In this document: positions 1 through 8,826 of the stretch, piece after piece | Numbering within the stretch: the first letter of the stretch is position 1 | Layout: the number at the start of each line of letters is the position of its first letter | Made by a program: the position numbers and the translations under genes | Notes under the pieces: generated by a model | The model's database searches: none | Told to the model about the DNA's origin: nothing | What the model saw: only the letters and a program-made list of their open reading frames with translations | Assembly (NCBI GenBank): GCA_017438845.1 | Contig: JAFRUO010000021.1 | Coordinates: 62,001 to 126,000, forward strand | Length of the DNA stretch: 64,000 nt | Source of the DNA: Clostridia bacterium | GTDB lineage: Bacteria; Bacillota; Clostridia; Oscillospirales; Acutalibacteraceae | Reading direction: 5' to 3'

Positions 1-864
1 ACAATTTGAATATCCGATTATATAGCCTTTTCCGGAAACATATTTTACAGCCGCATTATACCAGGCGTCAGACGGAACATCGGGATATTCTCCCGGGCCG
101 TAGAAGGGAATTTTATTCTCTTTTGCGTACTTTTCCGCTGCGCTTCCGTACTCACCGGCAATAACAAAATCCTTTAGCTTTACTGTAGGCTCCTCAGGTT
201 CCATTCCGTCAATCAAGCCTTTATAATAAACGTATCCAAAGGCATCATAGCCTATGGTTTCTACAGAGCTTGGTATATATACTCCTTTTAACATATCACA
301 GCCTGAAAATGCTGACCCATCGATTTTTTTAACGCTTTGCGGTATGGTCAAACTCATTAGTTTTCCGCACGCATCAAAAGCATAAGCCCCTATGGTCGTA
401 ACGGTATTCGGCAGGGTTAACGAAGCCAAAGACTGATAGCCCTCAAAAGCAGCTTCAGGAATACGTGTGACGCCGTTAACAACGACTACGTTTGTTACAA
501 GATCCCTGATAAAGTGGCTTCCTTCGATACTTTGCTTATAATATAATATTACATTTTTTAACGATTTGCAGTTTTTAAATATATCCTTTTCTGTTTTTGT
601 TATGCTGTCGGGAATTGTAACACTGATAACAGAACTGCATCCGTAAAAAGCATTGCTGCCGATAACCGAGACATTGTATCCGTCAAGCTTAGAAGGAATA
701 GTTACGTCTGAAGCATTTCCTTTATATCTCGTTACAGTCGCTTTACCGTTTGACACTGTGTATTCCCAATCTCCGCTTGTATAGGCAAACGAGCTTATTC
801 CCGTCAGCGGCAGAGCCGACAGAAGCATTATTAATGCAAGTATTAACGATAAAGTTTTTTTCAT
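1..864 (-). CDS. BspA-like leucine-rich-repeat surface protein with C-terminal SLH domain (3' end outside window)
   Basis: The frame is open to the window edge, so only the first 288 codons are seen. The protein starts MKKTLSLILAL and has a typical signal peptide ending near residue 27 (SSFAY). It continues with LRR_5/BspA-type repeats whose hallmark units (IGSNAFYGC, VTIPDSI, IGAYAFDAC, LTIPQSV, IDGSAFSGC, VYIPSSV) are readable. The last visible residues, DAWYNAAVKYVSGKGYIIGYSN, contain the opening of an S-layer homology domain, so the product is probably secreted and held to the wall. LRR_5 proteins of this type are surface adhesins or scaffolds; the ligand cannot be told. It lies 57 bases downstream of the lipoprotein gene on the same strand, with a weak hairpin between them. 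Confidence 0.85.
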   Translation of the reverse strand, partial: MKKTLSLILALIMLLSALPLTGISSFAYTSGDWEYTVSNGKATVTRYKGNASDVTIPSKLDGYNVSVIGSNAFYGCSSVISVTIPDSITKTEKDIFKNCKSLKNVILYYKQSIEGSHFIRDLVTNVVVVNGVTRIPEAAFEGYQSLASLTLPNTVTTIGAYAFDACGKLMSLTIPQSVKKIDGSAFSGCDMLKGVYIPSSVETIGYDAFGYVYYKGLIDGMEPEEPTVKLKDFVIAGEYGSAAEKYAKENKIPFYGPGEYPDVPSDAWYNAAVKYVSGKGYIIGYSNC

Positions 865-885
865 ATTATTCTCCCCTTTTATTAA

Positions 886-916
886 ACGAGGCGCAATCAC
901 ACAGACTGCGCCTGAA
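886..916 (-). terminator. weak hairpin between the lipoprotein and LRR genes
   Basis: AGGCGCA (889-895) pairs with TGCGCCT (907-913). Read on the minus strand it is followed by CGTTTAATAAAA, a poor U-tract, so this may be a leaky terminator or only an mRNA hairpin. Confidence 0.4.
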
Positions 917-921
917 TTTGC

Positions 922-1842
922 TTAAAATACAAATTTTTCTTCGCTGACGGTGTATTTTGAGCTCCAGCCGAGGACCACGCCGTCAAACTCCTCTCCCTTG
1001 AGCGCCTTTAAGCATTCCGTTTTGTAGTCCTCAAAGAAATTATCCTCGTCGGACACAATTGAAAATTTCTGCGCCGTAAAGACATATTCGCCGATAACAA
1101 AGCTGCCTGCCTTGTCGTCCTCAAGCGCAGCCACCTTTTCGTAAAAGCCCTCGGGATATTTGTCGCTGTCTGCGGAAATAACGATTATGTCCTGCGTGAC
1201 GATAGCGTTTTCGTAATACTCGCCCGCACTGTCAACGGTCGCCTTGCCCTCGTTGATGTCGGCAGCAAGACGTGAAAACCTGTCGGTTACCGTTTTCTTT
1301 TCCGCTTCGTCCATAGGCACGGTGTTGCTCTCACTATCAACCGTCGTAAGGAAGCCCGTGGCTGTCCTGAATGCAATGAAATGCTCCTTGAAATAATCTT
1401 CAAGCTCCTGCTCGGTAACGGGAGCCTCGCCCTTATCGGAATAGTATTCAAGCATCAGCCTTGTGCGGTAGGCGGAGCTGAGCTCTATGTTGTATATATC
1501 CTGCTTTGACACGCCCTTTTCATCGTAATAGGCGCTGTAAAGATGCCACTTGTTTTCAACGGCTTTAGCGACGTTGATTTTTTCCTCAGCGTCAAGCTTG
1601 AGCCCTCTGTTTGTAAACTCGGAATTGACCGCAACGTATTCGGAAAGCTTTTTGTTAAGCTCGGTGCTTACCGTATATTCGTCGGCAGACGGGTTTTCCG
1701 CGTTTACCCTGTCAAGAAAATAGTTGTATGTTCCCTTGCCGATTTTCGAGCCGTTAACCTTGACGGGGGCATATTTTCCGCAGGAGCAAAGCAACAGTAA
1801 TGACGCGGCGCACAGAAGCATTGCCGTTATTCTTTTTTTCAT
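922..1842 (-). CDS. SurA/PrsA-like lipoprotein, probable extracytoplasmic folding factor
   Basis: This is a 306-residue lipoprotein. ATG at 1842 is preferred over an upstream GTG (1851) because AAAGGA sits about 11 bases before the ATG but only 2 before the GTG. The signal peptide MKKRITAMLLCAASLLLLCSC has a lipobox with Cys21 as the likely lipidated residue. The mature part resembles the helical N-terminal half of SurA/PrsA chaperones (KVNGSKIGKGTYNYFLDRV, then helices with TEQELEDYFKEHF). No clear parvulin prolyl-isomerase domain is visible, so it may be a chaperone without isomerase activity. It is the last gene of a three-gene run with a membrane protein and a propeller lipoprotein, gaps of 12-20 bases. 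The specific substrate is unknown. Confidence 0.6.
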   Translation of the reverse strand: MKKRITAMLLCAASLLLLCSCGKYAPVKVNGSKIGKGTYNYFLDRVNAENPSADEYTVSTELNKKLSEYVAVNSEFTNRGLKLDAEEKINVAKAVENKWHLYSAYYDEKGVSKQDIYNIELSSAYRTRLMLEYYSDKGEAPVTEQELEDYFKEHFIAFRTATGFLTTVDSESNTVPMDEAEKKTVTDRFSRLAADINEGKATVDSAGEYYENAIVTQDIIVISADSDKYPEGFYEKVAALEDDKAGSFVIGEYVFTAQKFSIVSDEDNFFEDYKTECLKALKGEEFDGVVLGWSSKYTVSEEKFVF

Positions 1843-1860
1843 CACTGTCACCGTCCTTTG

Positions 1861-2580
1861 TTATTTGTTGTTTTGCTTATATTCCTTTAAAAGCTTTTCC
1901 TTTAAAAGCTCCTCTTCCTCTGCCTTTTTCATTTTTTCACGGTAAAGCGCCTTGTGCTTTCCGATTTTGCCGTTCCTGTAAAACGCAACAAGGAACATTC
2001 CTACAAGACCGCCCGCCGCCGACATAATCATATCAATCATGGTGTCGGTCAGCCCGTAATCGGAGCCGGGCACGGAATTCTGAAGCCTGAGCCCGTAGAC
2101 TCTGTCCATTGTAAACTCGTACATTTCCCAGCCCACCGTGATAAAGCAGGCGGCAAAAATTGCGAACATACCCGCAACCGCAGGCGAAAGCCTTCTTTTG
2201 CTTCCGTGAACTATCACCGCCAAGTCGTAAGCAATCCACGAGGCGATAAAGCCTGCGAAGAAATGCGTTACCAGATCAAAGTGATGAAAATTGGTACGGT
2301 TGTTGAGCGTTGAGCCGACAACCACGCCGATAAATATAAACACATTGAGCATTGTCTGCGTGGTGTAGTCAACCCGCCTTATGAAGGTCCTGCCGCCTAA
2401 AATCTGAAAGAAATCCCACAGATGCGTAAATATCACGGCAAAAATCGCCTCAAGAAATTCAACCACCGAGCCGTGGAAAAGTCCGTAAACTCCCCAGCCC
2501 ATTATCAGCACTCGAAGCACAAGCCACAGTATTTTATGTGATTTGGGTATATACCCTGCCTTAAATCTGTTTTCCTCCAT
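1861..2580 (-). CDS. polytopic membrane protein, YjdF/DUF2238-like
   Basis: The 239-residue protein has about six hydrophobic segments: near residues 17-37, 42-60, 78-94, 105-127, 135-155 and 187-205. It ends in a charged, Lys/Glu-rich tail (KMKKAEEEELLKEKLL) predicted to be helical and cytoplasmic. Conserved-looking polar residues sit inside helices (DLVTHFFAGF, GWEMYEF, DTMIDMIMSAAGG). The H-x-F, W-E-x-x-E and D-T-x-x-D pattern recalls the YjdF/DUF2238 family of unknown function. It lies between two lipoprotein genes in one apparent operon, suggesting a membrane partner for exported proteins. I cannot assign a transport substrate or an enzymatic role. Confidence 0.55.
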   Translation of the reverse strand: MEENRFKAGYIPKSHKILWLVLRVLIMGWGVYGLFHGSVVEFLEAIFAVIFTHLWDFFQILGGRTFIRRVDYTTQTMLNVFIFIGVVVGSTLNNRTNFHHFDLVTHFFAGFIASWIAYDLAVIVHGSKRRLSPAVAGMFAIFAACFITVGWEMYEFTMDRVYGLRLQNSVPGSDYGLTDTMIDMIMSAAGGLVGMFLVAFYRNGKIGKHKALYREKMKKAEEEELLKEKLLKEYKQNNK

Positions 2581-2592
2581 CGGGTGCGTCCT

Positions 2593-4317
2593 TTATTTGA
2601 ATTTTGCAATCATACCGACAGTGTGCTTGGCGTCGCTCTGCGCCCTTGCGCCGACAAGGTCGCCGTTGGTCGAAAGGGTTGAGCCGCAAGCAACGAACTC
2701 GCCGCTTGTTAGCACGCAAATATCAACAAACTCGTCGTCATTTGTTCCGCCGTAGCCCTGTACGGAGGTAATCTGTCCCGAATTTGAGAAGGTGACTATT
2801 GTGGCGTCCTTGCCGCCCTTGTTGCCTACGGTTTTAAGGTCCCTTGTGCCCGACGCGGAGTAACCGCACGCTACAAACGAGCCGTCGGAAAGCTGCTGAA
2901 CCGAGCTGAACGAGTCGGCATTCGGACCCCTGAAGGCGGTGTCCCATGCCTGCTTGCCGTCGGAGGCGTATTTTACGAGGATAGCGTCATAATCGCCCTG
3001 GTTTCCGAGAGACTGAAGGGAATTGTCGGACGATGAGGAACGTCCTGCGATAACGCAGCCGTCGTTTGTCGCAACAATGCCCGAGAAGTTTTCGATTTTG
3101 CTTCCGCCGTAGCTCTGTGCCCAGGCGACATTACCCGTTGCCGAAAGCCTTACCGTAACGGCGTCTGCTCTGCCGTATTTCTTTGCAGCTGTGCCCGATG
3201 AGAAGGGGCCGACTGCGTAAATTGTGTTGTCGGGCGCTACGTCAACCGCATTGAAGGAGTCGCCTGTTGAGCCGACCTTCTGTGCAAATACAAGGTTGCC
3301 GTTTGCGTCATATTTAACTATAAGCCCTGCCGACTTGCCCTTTTCAAGCTTGAGCGAAGCCGCATTGCCGTCGTTGGAGGCGCAGATGCCTGCCGCTACA
3401 ATTCCGCCGTCCGGAGCGAAGCTGAGGGAGTTGAAGCCGTCGGTCATTGTTCCGCCGAAGTTCTTAACCCACTGAACATCGCCCGAGGAATTGAGCTTAT
3501 AAACTATCGCGTCATAGTCGCCGTAATTTTTAAAGCCGAGGTCTGTTGCGTTTGTAAAGCCTGCAATCGCAATATTGCCGCTGCCGTCAACGTCAACCGC
3601 TTTAAGGTTGAGAGCGCCGTTACTGGTAACGACCTTCTGCCATTTAAGCTTACCGTTTGCGTCATATTTCATAACCATTGCATAAGGCACGTTTGCGCCG
3701 TCCTTTGCAAGTCCGCTTACTGTTCCGTCTTTGGAGTTTGTCTGGAAAACAGCGATTATTCCGCCGTCGGGGGCTGCGACAACCGCATTGTAAATATCGT
3801 TCTCGCTTCCGCCGAGCGTGGTGCCCCAGTTAGAGCTGTTACCGCCCTGACCTGCGTTCTGGGTGGTGTATTCCTTAACGCTTGTAATTGCGTTTCCGTT
3901 GCCGTCAACCAGCGTGCTGCCGAGAGGGTCGGTAAAGTACTGAACGGAAGTCAGCCTTTCGTATTTAGGAGGAACGGTTATAAGCCTGCTTTCGATTTTT
4001 CCGTCTTTGTTTGTGACAAAGTTTCCGTTTCTGTCGGTTACGGGAACCTTAACATTCTGAGCATGATATACTACCGAGGTCTTAACCTCGCCGTTTTCGT
4101 CGTAAACCTTGTCGCCGTTTTCGTTTGTAATTTCGACTATTTCGGTTTCGAGCACAACGGTAATAGCCTCACCGCTTTCGTCGGTAATCGGCACGCCGTT
4201 TTTGTCGGTTACGACAACCACCTCGTCACCGCCGGGCCTTTTGCAGGCGGCAAGCACAAGTATTACCGTCAACACAAGAGCGATTGCGGCTATAATTATC
4301 TTTCTGTTGCGTTTCAT
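2593..4317 (-). CDS. beta-propeller (SBBP/delta-60 type) lipoprotein with D-x-N-G repeats
   Basis: This 574-residue lipoprotein has a signal peptide ending in a clear lipobox (VLAAC, Cys25). Residues about 30-115 carry short repeats of the form VTDxNGxxVTDxxGK (VTDKNGVPITDESGE, ITNENGDKVYDENGE, VTDRNGNFVTNKDGK), possibly Ca2+-binding turns or a stalk. From about residue 165 to the end there are repeated propeller blades with the signature FGGT..D.FNS/VAPDGGI.A.G and DAxVxKxxxxGxxxW, as in SBBP or delta-60 repeats. It is the first gene of the minus-strand lipoprotein operon. Proteins of this kind are usually surface-exposed binding modules; no catalytic residues are apparent and the ligand is unknown. 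Confidence 0.7.
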   Translation of the reverse strand: MKRNRKIIIAAIALVLTVILVLAACKRPGGDEVVVVTDKNGVPITDESGEAITVVLETEIVEITNENGDKVYDENGEVKTSVVYHAQNVKVPVTDRNGNFVTNKDGKIESRLITVPPKYERLTSVQYFTDPLGSTLVDGNGNAITSVKEYTTQNAGQGGNSSNWGTTLGGSENDIYNAVVAAPDGGIIAVFQTNSKDGTVSGLAKDGANVPYAMVMKYDANGKLKWQKVVTSNGALNLKAVDVDGSGNIAIAGFTNATDLGFKNYGDYDAIVYKLNSSGDVQWVKNFGGTMTDGFNSLSFAPDGGIVAAGICASNDGNAASLKLEKGKSAGLIVKYDANGNLVFAQKVGSTGDSFNAVDVAPDNTIYAVGPFSSGTAAKKYGRADAVTVRLSATGNVAWAQSYGGSKIENFSGIVATNDGCVIAGRSSSSDNSLQSLGNQGDYDAILVKYASDGKQAWDTAFRGPNADSFSSVQQLSDGSFVACGYSASGTRDLKTVGNKGGKDATIVTFSNSGQITSVQGYGGTNDDEFVDICVLTSGEFVACGSTLSTNGDLVGARAQSDAKHTVGMIAKFK

Positions 4318-4438
4318 ATATCATTCCTCCAACGGATATATTTGTTTCATTATAATATATACATTGCTATTTTATCATAAAGCAAGTATAATTTCAATCA
4401 AATTTTACTGATTTTCCCCTGCAAAATCCCAAAAGGTC

Positions 4439-4467
4439 TGTATTATTTCGTGTGAATGTGCTATAAT
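4439..4467 (+). promoter_or_regulatory. gatCAB promoter, extended -10
   Basis: TGC-TATAAT (-10 at 4462-4467) forms an extended -10 element 30 bases before the gatC start. The -35 region (4439-4444, TGTATT) is poor, which suits an extended -10 promoter. Confidence 0.55.
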
Positions 4468-4496
4468 TTTTCATATCCCGAAAGGCAGTGAGAAAA

Positions 4497-4793
4497 ATGA
4501 AGCCCGACAGAGAGCTTATTTTGAAGCTTGAAGGTCTCGGAATGCTGCGGCTTTCAGAGCCGGAGCGCGCCGAAGCCGAGGAAAAGCTTGGTGAAATAAT
4601 ATCATATTGCGAACAGCTTTGCGCCCTTGACGCAGAGGCTCCCTCCGTTCCCGAAGGCGATGTGAGCGTATGCCCGCTTCGCAGGGACATGCCTGCCGTG
4701 AAAAAAGAGCCCGATAAGCTTCTTAAAAACGCCGCCGAGATAATCAACGGTTGCTTCAGTGTGCCCGAAGCACTTGGGGAGGCGAAGGAATGA
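4497..4793 (+). CDS. gatC: aspartyl/glutamyl-tRNA amidotransferase subunit C
   Basis: This 98-residue protein is the small stabilising subunit of the GatCAB complex, which converts misacylated Glu-tRNA(Gln) and Asp-tRNA(Asn) to the amidated forms in the cytoplasm. It has the usual GatC pattern: an N-terminal helix with LEGLGMLRLSEPE, a mid helix (IISYCEQLCALD) and a C-terminal segment with PLRRDMP and a late KNA motif. The ATG at 4497 is chosen over GTG at 4488 because AAAGG lies about 11 bases upstream of it. The stop codon overlaps the gatA start (ATGA), indicating translational coupling. Confidence 0.92.
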   Translation: MKPDRELILKLEGLGMLRLSEPERAEAEEKLGEIISYCEQLCALDAEAPSVPEGDVSVCPLRRDMPAVKKEPDKLLKNAAEIINGCFSVPEALGEAKE

Positions 4794-6259
4794 AAAACGT
4801 CATCTGCCTTCTCGGCGCAAAGGAAATTTCCGCAAAAATAAAACAGGGCGAGCTTTCCGTCCGTCAGGTGCTTGAGGCTTACCTGCAAAGGGCTGAAGAC
4901 TGCGGAAATGAGCTCAATTGCTTTAACTTAATCTGTAAGGACTATGCCCTTTCCCGTGCCGAAGAGGTGCAGAAGGGTATTGACGACGGCGCTCTGAGCG
5001 GACCGCTTGCAGGCGTTCCGATTGCCGTCAAGGACAACATCTGTACCGAGGGCATTCCCACAACCTGTTCAAGCAGAATGCTCTCTGACTTCGTGCCGCC
5101 GTACAATGCGACCGTGATAAACAAAATTAACGCTGAAGGGCTTGTTGTGTTTGCAAAGCTCAATATGGACGAGTTCGCAATGGGCAGCACTAACGAAAGC
5201 TCCTTTTTCGGAGAGGTCAGGAACCCGTGGAATTTAAGCAGAGTGCCCGGAGGAAGCTCCGGCGGAGCCGCCGCCGCAGTCAGCGCAGGTCTTTCTCCGC
5301 TTGCGCTTGCCACCGACACGGGCGGTTCTGTACGTCAGCCGTGCAGCTTCTGCTCTGTAACGGGACTCAAGCCCACCTACGGCGCTGTTTCAAGATACGG
5401 CTTAATCGCTTACGCCTCGTCGCTTGACACAATAGGCGCTATCGCTAAAAGCGCAGACGACTGCCTTGCTCTTTTTAATATTATCCGGGGCTCCGACCCT
5501 AAGGACAGCACCTCAAAGGACGCGAGCTTTATAAAAAGTACCGACATCAAGGGCAAAAAAATTGCAGTAATCAGCGAGCTTCTTTCGGAGGACATAAACC
5601 CCGAGGTTAAAAATGCAGTGCTGAGTGCCGCAGAGCGTTTCCGTTCTCTCGGTGCGGAAACGGAATTTATCTCCGTGCCCGAGCTTAAATATTCGGTGGC
5701 GGCGTACTATGTACTTGCCTCGGCTCAGGCAAGCTCCAACCTCGCCCGTTTTGACGGCATACGCTGCGGCTATACTCCCGAAAATGTCGAAACGCTCTCC
5801 GAACAGTATCTTAAGAGCCGAAGTGCGGGCTTCGGCTCAGAGGTTAAACGCAGAATACTTTTGGGCAATTTTGTGCTCAGCGAGGGGTATTACGACTCGT
5901 ATTATAAAAACGCCCTAAAGGCTCAGGAGTTAATTAAGCAGGCTTTAAAAAAGGCGCTGGGTAATTACAGCTTTATCCTCACTCCCGTATCGCCCGACAC
6001 TGCGCCCGAAATCGGAAAAATGACAAAAGACCCGATGAAAATGTATCTCAGCGACGTCTGCACCGTCCCTGCTAACCTTGCAGGCTTGCCTGCAGTCGCA
6101 TTTCCGTGCGGCTTTGATAAGGACAATATGCCCATAGGCGTTCAGCTGATCGGAAACGCCTTTTGCGAGGAAGAAATAATGAGCGCCGCCGAGGCGTTTC
6201 AGCAGAAAACAAAGTATCATAAAACTCAGCCGCCCTTTACAGCGAGGTACAAAAAATGA
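4790..6259 (+). CDS. gatA: aspartyl/glutamyl-tRNA amidotransferase subunit A (glutaminase)
   Basis: This 489-residue amidase-signature protein releases ammonia from glutamine for tRNA amidation. The Ser-cisSer-Lys catalytic triad is readable: Lys81 in PIAVKDN, cis-Ser156 in PGGSSGG and nucleophile Ser180 in DTGGSVRQP. Spacing and length match known GatA proteins. The start at 4790 overlaps the gatC stop; a longer reading from 4751 would run into gatC and lacks a ribosome site. The stop overlaps the gatB start by four bases (ATGA), giving a tightly coupled gatC-gatA-gatB operon. Its presence implies that Gln-tRNA, and possibly Asn-tRNA, is made by the indirect route. Confidence 0.97.
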   Translation: MKNVICLLGAKEISAKIKQGELSVRQVLEAYLQRAEDCGNELNCFNLICKDYALSRAEEVQKGIDDGALSGPLAGVPIAVKDNICTEGIPTTCSSRMLSDFVPPYNATVINKINAEGLVVFAKLNMDEFAMGSTNESSFFGEVRNPWNLSRVPGGSSGGAAAAVSAGLSPLALATDTGGSVRQPCSFCSVTGLKPTYGAVSRYGLIAYASSLDTIGAIAKSADDCLALFNIIRGSDPKDSTSKDASFIKSTDIKGKKIAVISELLSEDINPEVKNAVLSAAERFRSLGAETEFISVPELKYSVAAYYVLASAQASSNLARFDGIRCGYTPENVETLSEQYLKSRSAGFGSEVKRRILLGNFVLSEGYYDSYYKNALKAQELIKQALKKALGNYSFILTPVSPDTAPEIGKMTKDPMKMYLSDVCTVPANLAGLPAVAFPCGFDKDNMPIGVQLIGNAFCEEEIMSAAEAFQQKTKYHKTQPPFTARYKK

Positions 6260-7665
6260 AGTGGGAAACGGTAATCGGTCTTGAGGTTCACGCTGAGCTT
6301 TCGACCGCTACAAAGATATTCTGCAGCTGTCCCGTCAGCTTCAGGGAAAAGCCCAACACCTGCATCTGCGAGGTGTGCACGGGTATGCCCGGAGCTCTTC
6401 CGTCTCTCAACGAAAAGGTGGTTGATTACGCCGTCAGGACGGGGCTTGCGCTCGGCTGTGACATTAACCGTCATACTCGCTTTGACAGAAAGAATTATTT
6501 TTATCCCGATTTGCCGAAGGCGTATCAGATTTCTCAGCTGTATGCGCCGATTTGTACAAACGGCTCTCTTGAAATCGGCGGCGGCAAAAGAATCGGAATA
6601 CACGAGCTTCATATGGAGGAGGACGCAGGCAAGCTTTTGCACGGCGAAGAGGGCAAAAAAACGCTCATTGACTACAACCGTGCCGGCGTGCCGCTGATTG
6701 AAATTGTTTCGGAGCCTGACCTCAGAAGCGCCGAGGAGGCAATAGATTATCTTACAAGGCTTCGGACTCTTTTGCAGTTTATCGGCGTTTCCGACTGTAA
6801 AATGCAGGAGGGCTCGCTTCGCGCCGATGTGAACGTTTCGGTAAGACGGTACGGCGAAGCCGAGCTCGGCACGAGAACGGAAATGAAAAACCTCAACTCC
6901 TTCCACGCGATTAAAAGAGCTATTGAGTACGAAAGCAGACGGCAGATTGACCTGCTTGAGGGCGGCTCTGCCGTCACTCAGCAGACAAGACGGTGGGATG
7001 ACAGGCTTGCTAAAAGCTATGTTATGCGCTCAAAAGAGGACGCTATGGATTACAAGTATTTCCCCGAGCCCGACCTGCCGGAGCTTATAATAAGCGAAGA
7101 TAAGTTAAATAAAATAAAATCGGAAACGCCCGAGCTTCCCGAAGAAAAGAAAAGGAGATACCGCAACGAGCTGGGTCTCGGCGAATACGACACCGAATTA
7201 ATCTGCTCCGACCTGTCGCTTGTACGCTTTTTTGAAAAGGCTGTCGACCTCGGAGCGGACCCGAAGCAGACGGCGAACTGGCTTTTAAGCGAAGTGCTTC
7301 GCATGGTCGGCGACGGAGAGGAAATTCCGTTAAAGGCTGAAAGCTTTGTTAAAATCATCTCCCTCGTTTCCGAAAACAAAATCAGCAGAAGCACGGGAAA
7401 AGCGGTGCTTGAAAAAGCTTTTTCGGAGGGAATCGACCCCGAGGAGTATATAGACAAAAACAATCTATTTCAAATTTCCGACATTTCCGATATTGAAAAA
7501 GCGCTGAAAAGGGTAATTGAAGAAAACCCGAAAAGCGTTTCTGAGTACAGGGGCGGAAAGGAAAAAGCCTTCAAATATATAGTCGGACAGTCAATGAAGG
7601 CTCTCGGCGGAAAGGCGGACGCACGACTTGTCGGAAGCCTTCTGCACAAGCTTTTGGACAGATAA
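6256..7665 (+). CDS. gatB: aspartyl/glutamyl-tRNA amidotransferase subunit B
   Basis: This 469-residue protein contains the kinase/amidotransferase core, beginning WETVIGLEVHAELST. Further motifs are CEVCTGMPGALPS, RKNYFYPDLPKAYQISQ and HMEEDAGK, followed by the helical and YqeY-like C-terminal tail that binds the tRNA acceptor end. GatB activates the misacylated tRNA by ATP-dependent phosphorylation and transfers ammonia delivered from GatA. Length and motif order are normal. The gene overlaps gatA by four bases and ends directly before a strong bidirectional terminator. Confidence 0.97.
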   Translation: MKWETVIGLEVHAELSTATKIFCSCPVSFREKPNTCICEVCTGMPGALPSLNEKVVDYAVRTGLALGCDINRHTRFDRKNYFYPDLPKAYQISQLYAPICTNGSLEIGGGKRIGIHELHMEEDAGKLLHGEEGKKTLIDYNRAGVPLIEIVSEPDLRSAEEAIDYLTRLRTLLQFIGVSDCKMQEGSLRADVNVSVRRYGEAELGTRTEMKNLNSFHAIKRAIEYESRRQIDLLEGGSAVTQQTRRWDDRLAKSYVMRSKEDAMDYKYFPEPDLPELIISEDKLNKIKSETPELPEEKKRRYRNELGLGEYDTELICSDLSLVRFFEKAVDLGADPKQTANWLLSEVLRMVGDGEEIPLKAESFVKIISLVSENKISRSTGKAVLEKAFSEGIDPEEYIDKNNLFQISDISDIEKALKRVIEENPKSVSEYRGGKEKAFKYIVGQSMKALGGKADARLVGSLLHKLLDR

Positions 7666-7697
7666 AAAAGAACGGTCGCCTGACCGTTCTTTTTTTC
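7666..7697. terminator. bidirectional terminator between gatB and glycerate kinase genes
   Basis: AAAAAGAACGGTC - GCCT - GACCGTTCTTTTTTT forms a 13-bp stem (7665-7677 with 7682-7694). It carries a U-tract on the plus strand and an A-run that serves the opposite strand, so it can end both the gatCAB and the minus-strand operon. Confidence 0.9.
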
Positions 7698-7703
7698 GCT
7701 TTG

Positions 7704-8819
7704 TTAATACATTTTTGCTATCTCCTCGCCCTTTAGGACAAGATATTCCGAGGCGTTTTTAATCGCCGTGTCGGGGGTAACGCCCTTTTCCGTCAGCACA
7801 AAGGCTTTTACGAATCCCATCTTCTTAATATCAACGTCCTCCGCAAGCTGACCGCAGACAAGTATGCACGGCTTTGAGTGCTTCTTTGAAAGCTCGCTTA
7901 CCCTAAGGGGCAGCTTTCCGTAAGAGGTCTGGGAGTCCGTCCTGCCTTCGCCGGTAATAACGATATCCGCTTCGGCAACATATCTTTCAAAATCGGCCGC
8001 CTCGGACAAAACACTGAAGCCCGGCTTTATTTCACAGTCAAGAAACGCCGCCAGTCCGCCTGCCAACCCGCCTGCCGCACCTGCTCCCTTGCATTTACGC
8101 AGGTCGATTTTCAGCTTGTCGTTTATTAAGCCTGCAAGGTTGTCGAGACCTCTGTCAAGCTGTTCTGTCTGCTTTTCATCCGCGCCCTTCTGGCGGGCAA
8201 AGACATAAGCCGCTCCCTCTTTGCCGCAAAAGACATTTTCAACATCGCAGGCAAGCGTGAATTTTATCCGTGAGTATTTTCCGAAAGCTTCTTTCTGTGA
8301 AAAGTCGCTTATTTTTACAAGGCTTTCGCCTACAGGCTCAAGTATGTTTGAGTCGGCGTCAAAAAAATCAATCCCGAGTGCGGAAAGCACGCCCGTACCT
8401 CCGTCGTTGGTGGCGCTGCCGCCGAGCCCGAGTATTATGTTTCGGGCGCCGTTTTCGACTGCGTCCTTTATCAGCAGACCCGTCCCGTATGTGCTCGCCC
8501 TCATCGGGTTAAGCCTTTCGGCAGGGATGTTCACAATTCCGCTTGCGGCGGCGGTTTCAATAACCGCAGTACCGCTGTCGGTCATCAGATACCTTGCGTG
8601 AATCGGCTCAAAAAAGCAGTTAACGGTTTCTGCGGTTATCATTCTTCCGCCGCAGTTGGCAAAGAAGCTGTCAACCGTTCCCTCTCCTCCGTCGGCAAGG
8701 GGAAAACACACCGCAGACGAACAGGGCAGTATATTTTTTATTCCCTCTTCAATTTTGCGGCAGACCTTTTCCGCCGAAAGCGAGCCCTTAAACGAGTCGC
8801 TTGCAATTAAAAATTTCAT
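7704..8819 (-). CDS. glycerate kinase (GlxK/GarK family)
   Basis: This 371-residue protein belongs to the type I glycerate kinase family, which phosphorylates D-glycerate with ATP (2-phosphoglycerate in most characterised members). Family motifs are present: an N-terminal IASDSFKGSLSA, FPLADGGEGTVDSF, the central GLGGSATNDGGTG nucleotide/substrate loop, GAAGGLAGGLAAF and ITGEGRTDSQT near residue 295. Length is normal. It is the last gene of a seven-gene minus-strand run, 7 bases after mfd, which suggests cotranscription but no shared pathway. No other glycerate or glyoxylate gene is nearby. Confidence 0.9.
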   Translation of the reverse strand: MKFLIASDSFKGSLSAEKVCRKIEEGIKNILPCSSAVCFPLADGGEGTVDSFFANCGGRMITAETVNCFFEPIHARYLMTDSGTAVIETAAASGIVNIPAERLNPMRASTYGTGLLIKDAVENGARNIILGLGGSATNDGGTGVLSALGIDFFDADSNILEPVGESLVKISDFSQKEAFGKYSRIKFTLACDVENVFCGKEGAAYVFARQKGADEKQTEQLDRGLDNLAGLINDKLKIDLRKCKGAGAAGGLAGGLAAFLDCEIKPGFSVLSEAADFERYVAEADIVITGEGRTDSQTSYGKLPLRVSELSKKHSKPCILVCGQLAEDVDIKKMGFVKAFVLTEKGVTPDTAIKNASEYLVLKGEEIAKMY

Positions 8820-8826
8820 ACCGACC

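Noticed and set aside
6226..6906. 226-codon minus-strand frame across the gatA/gatB junction
   Set aside because: Antisense to two well-supported conserved genes; no SD or motif.
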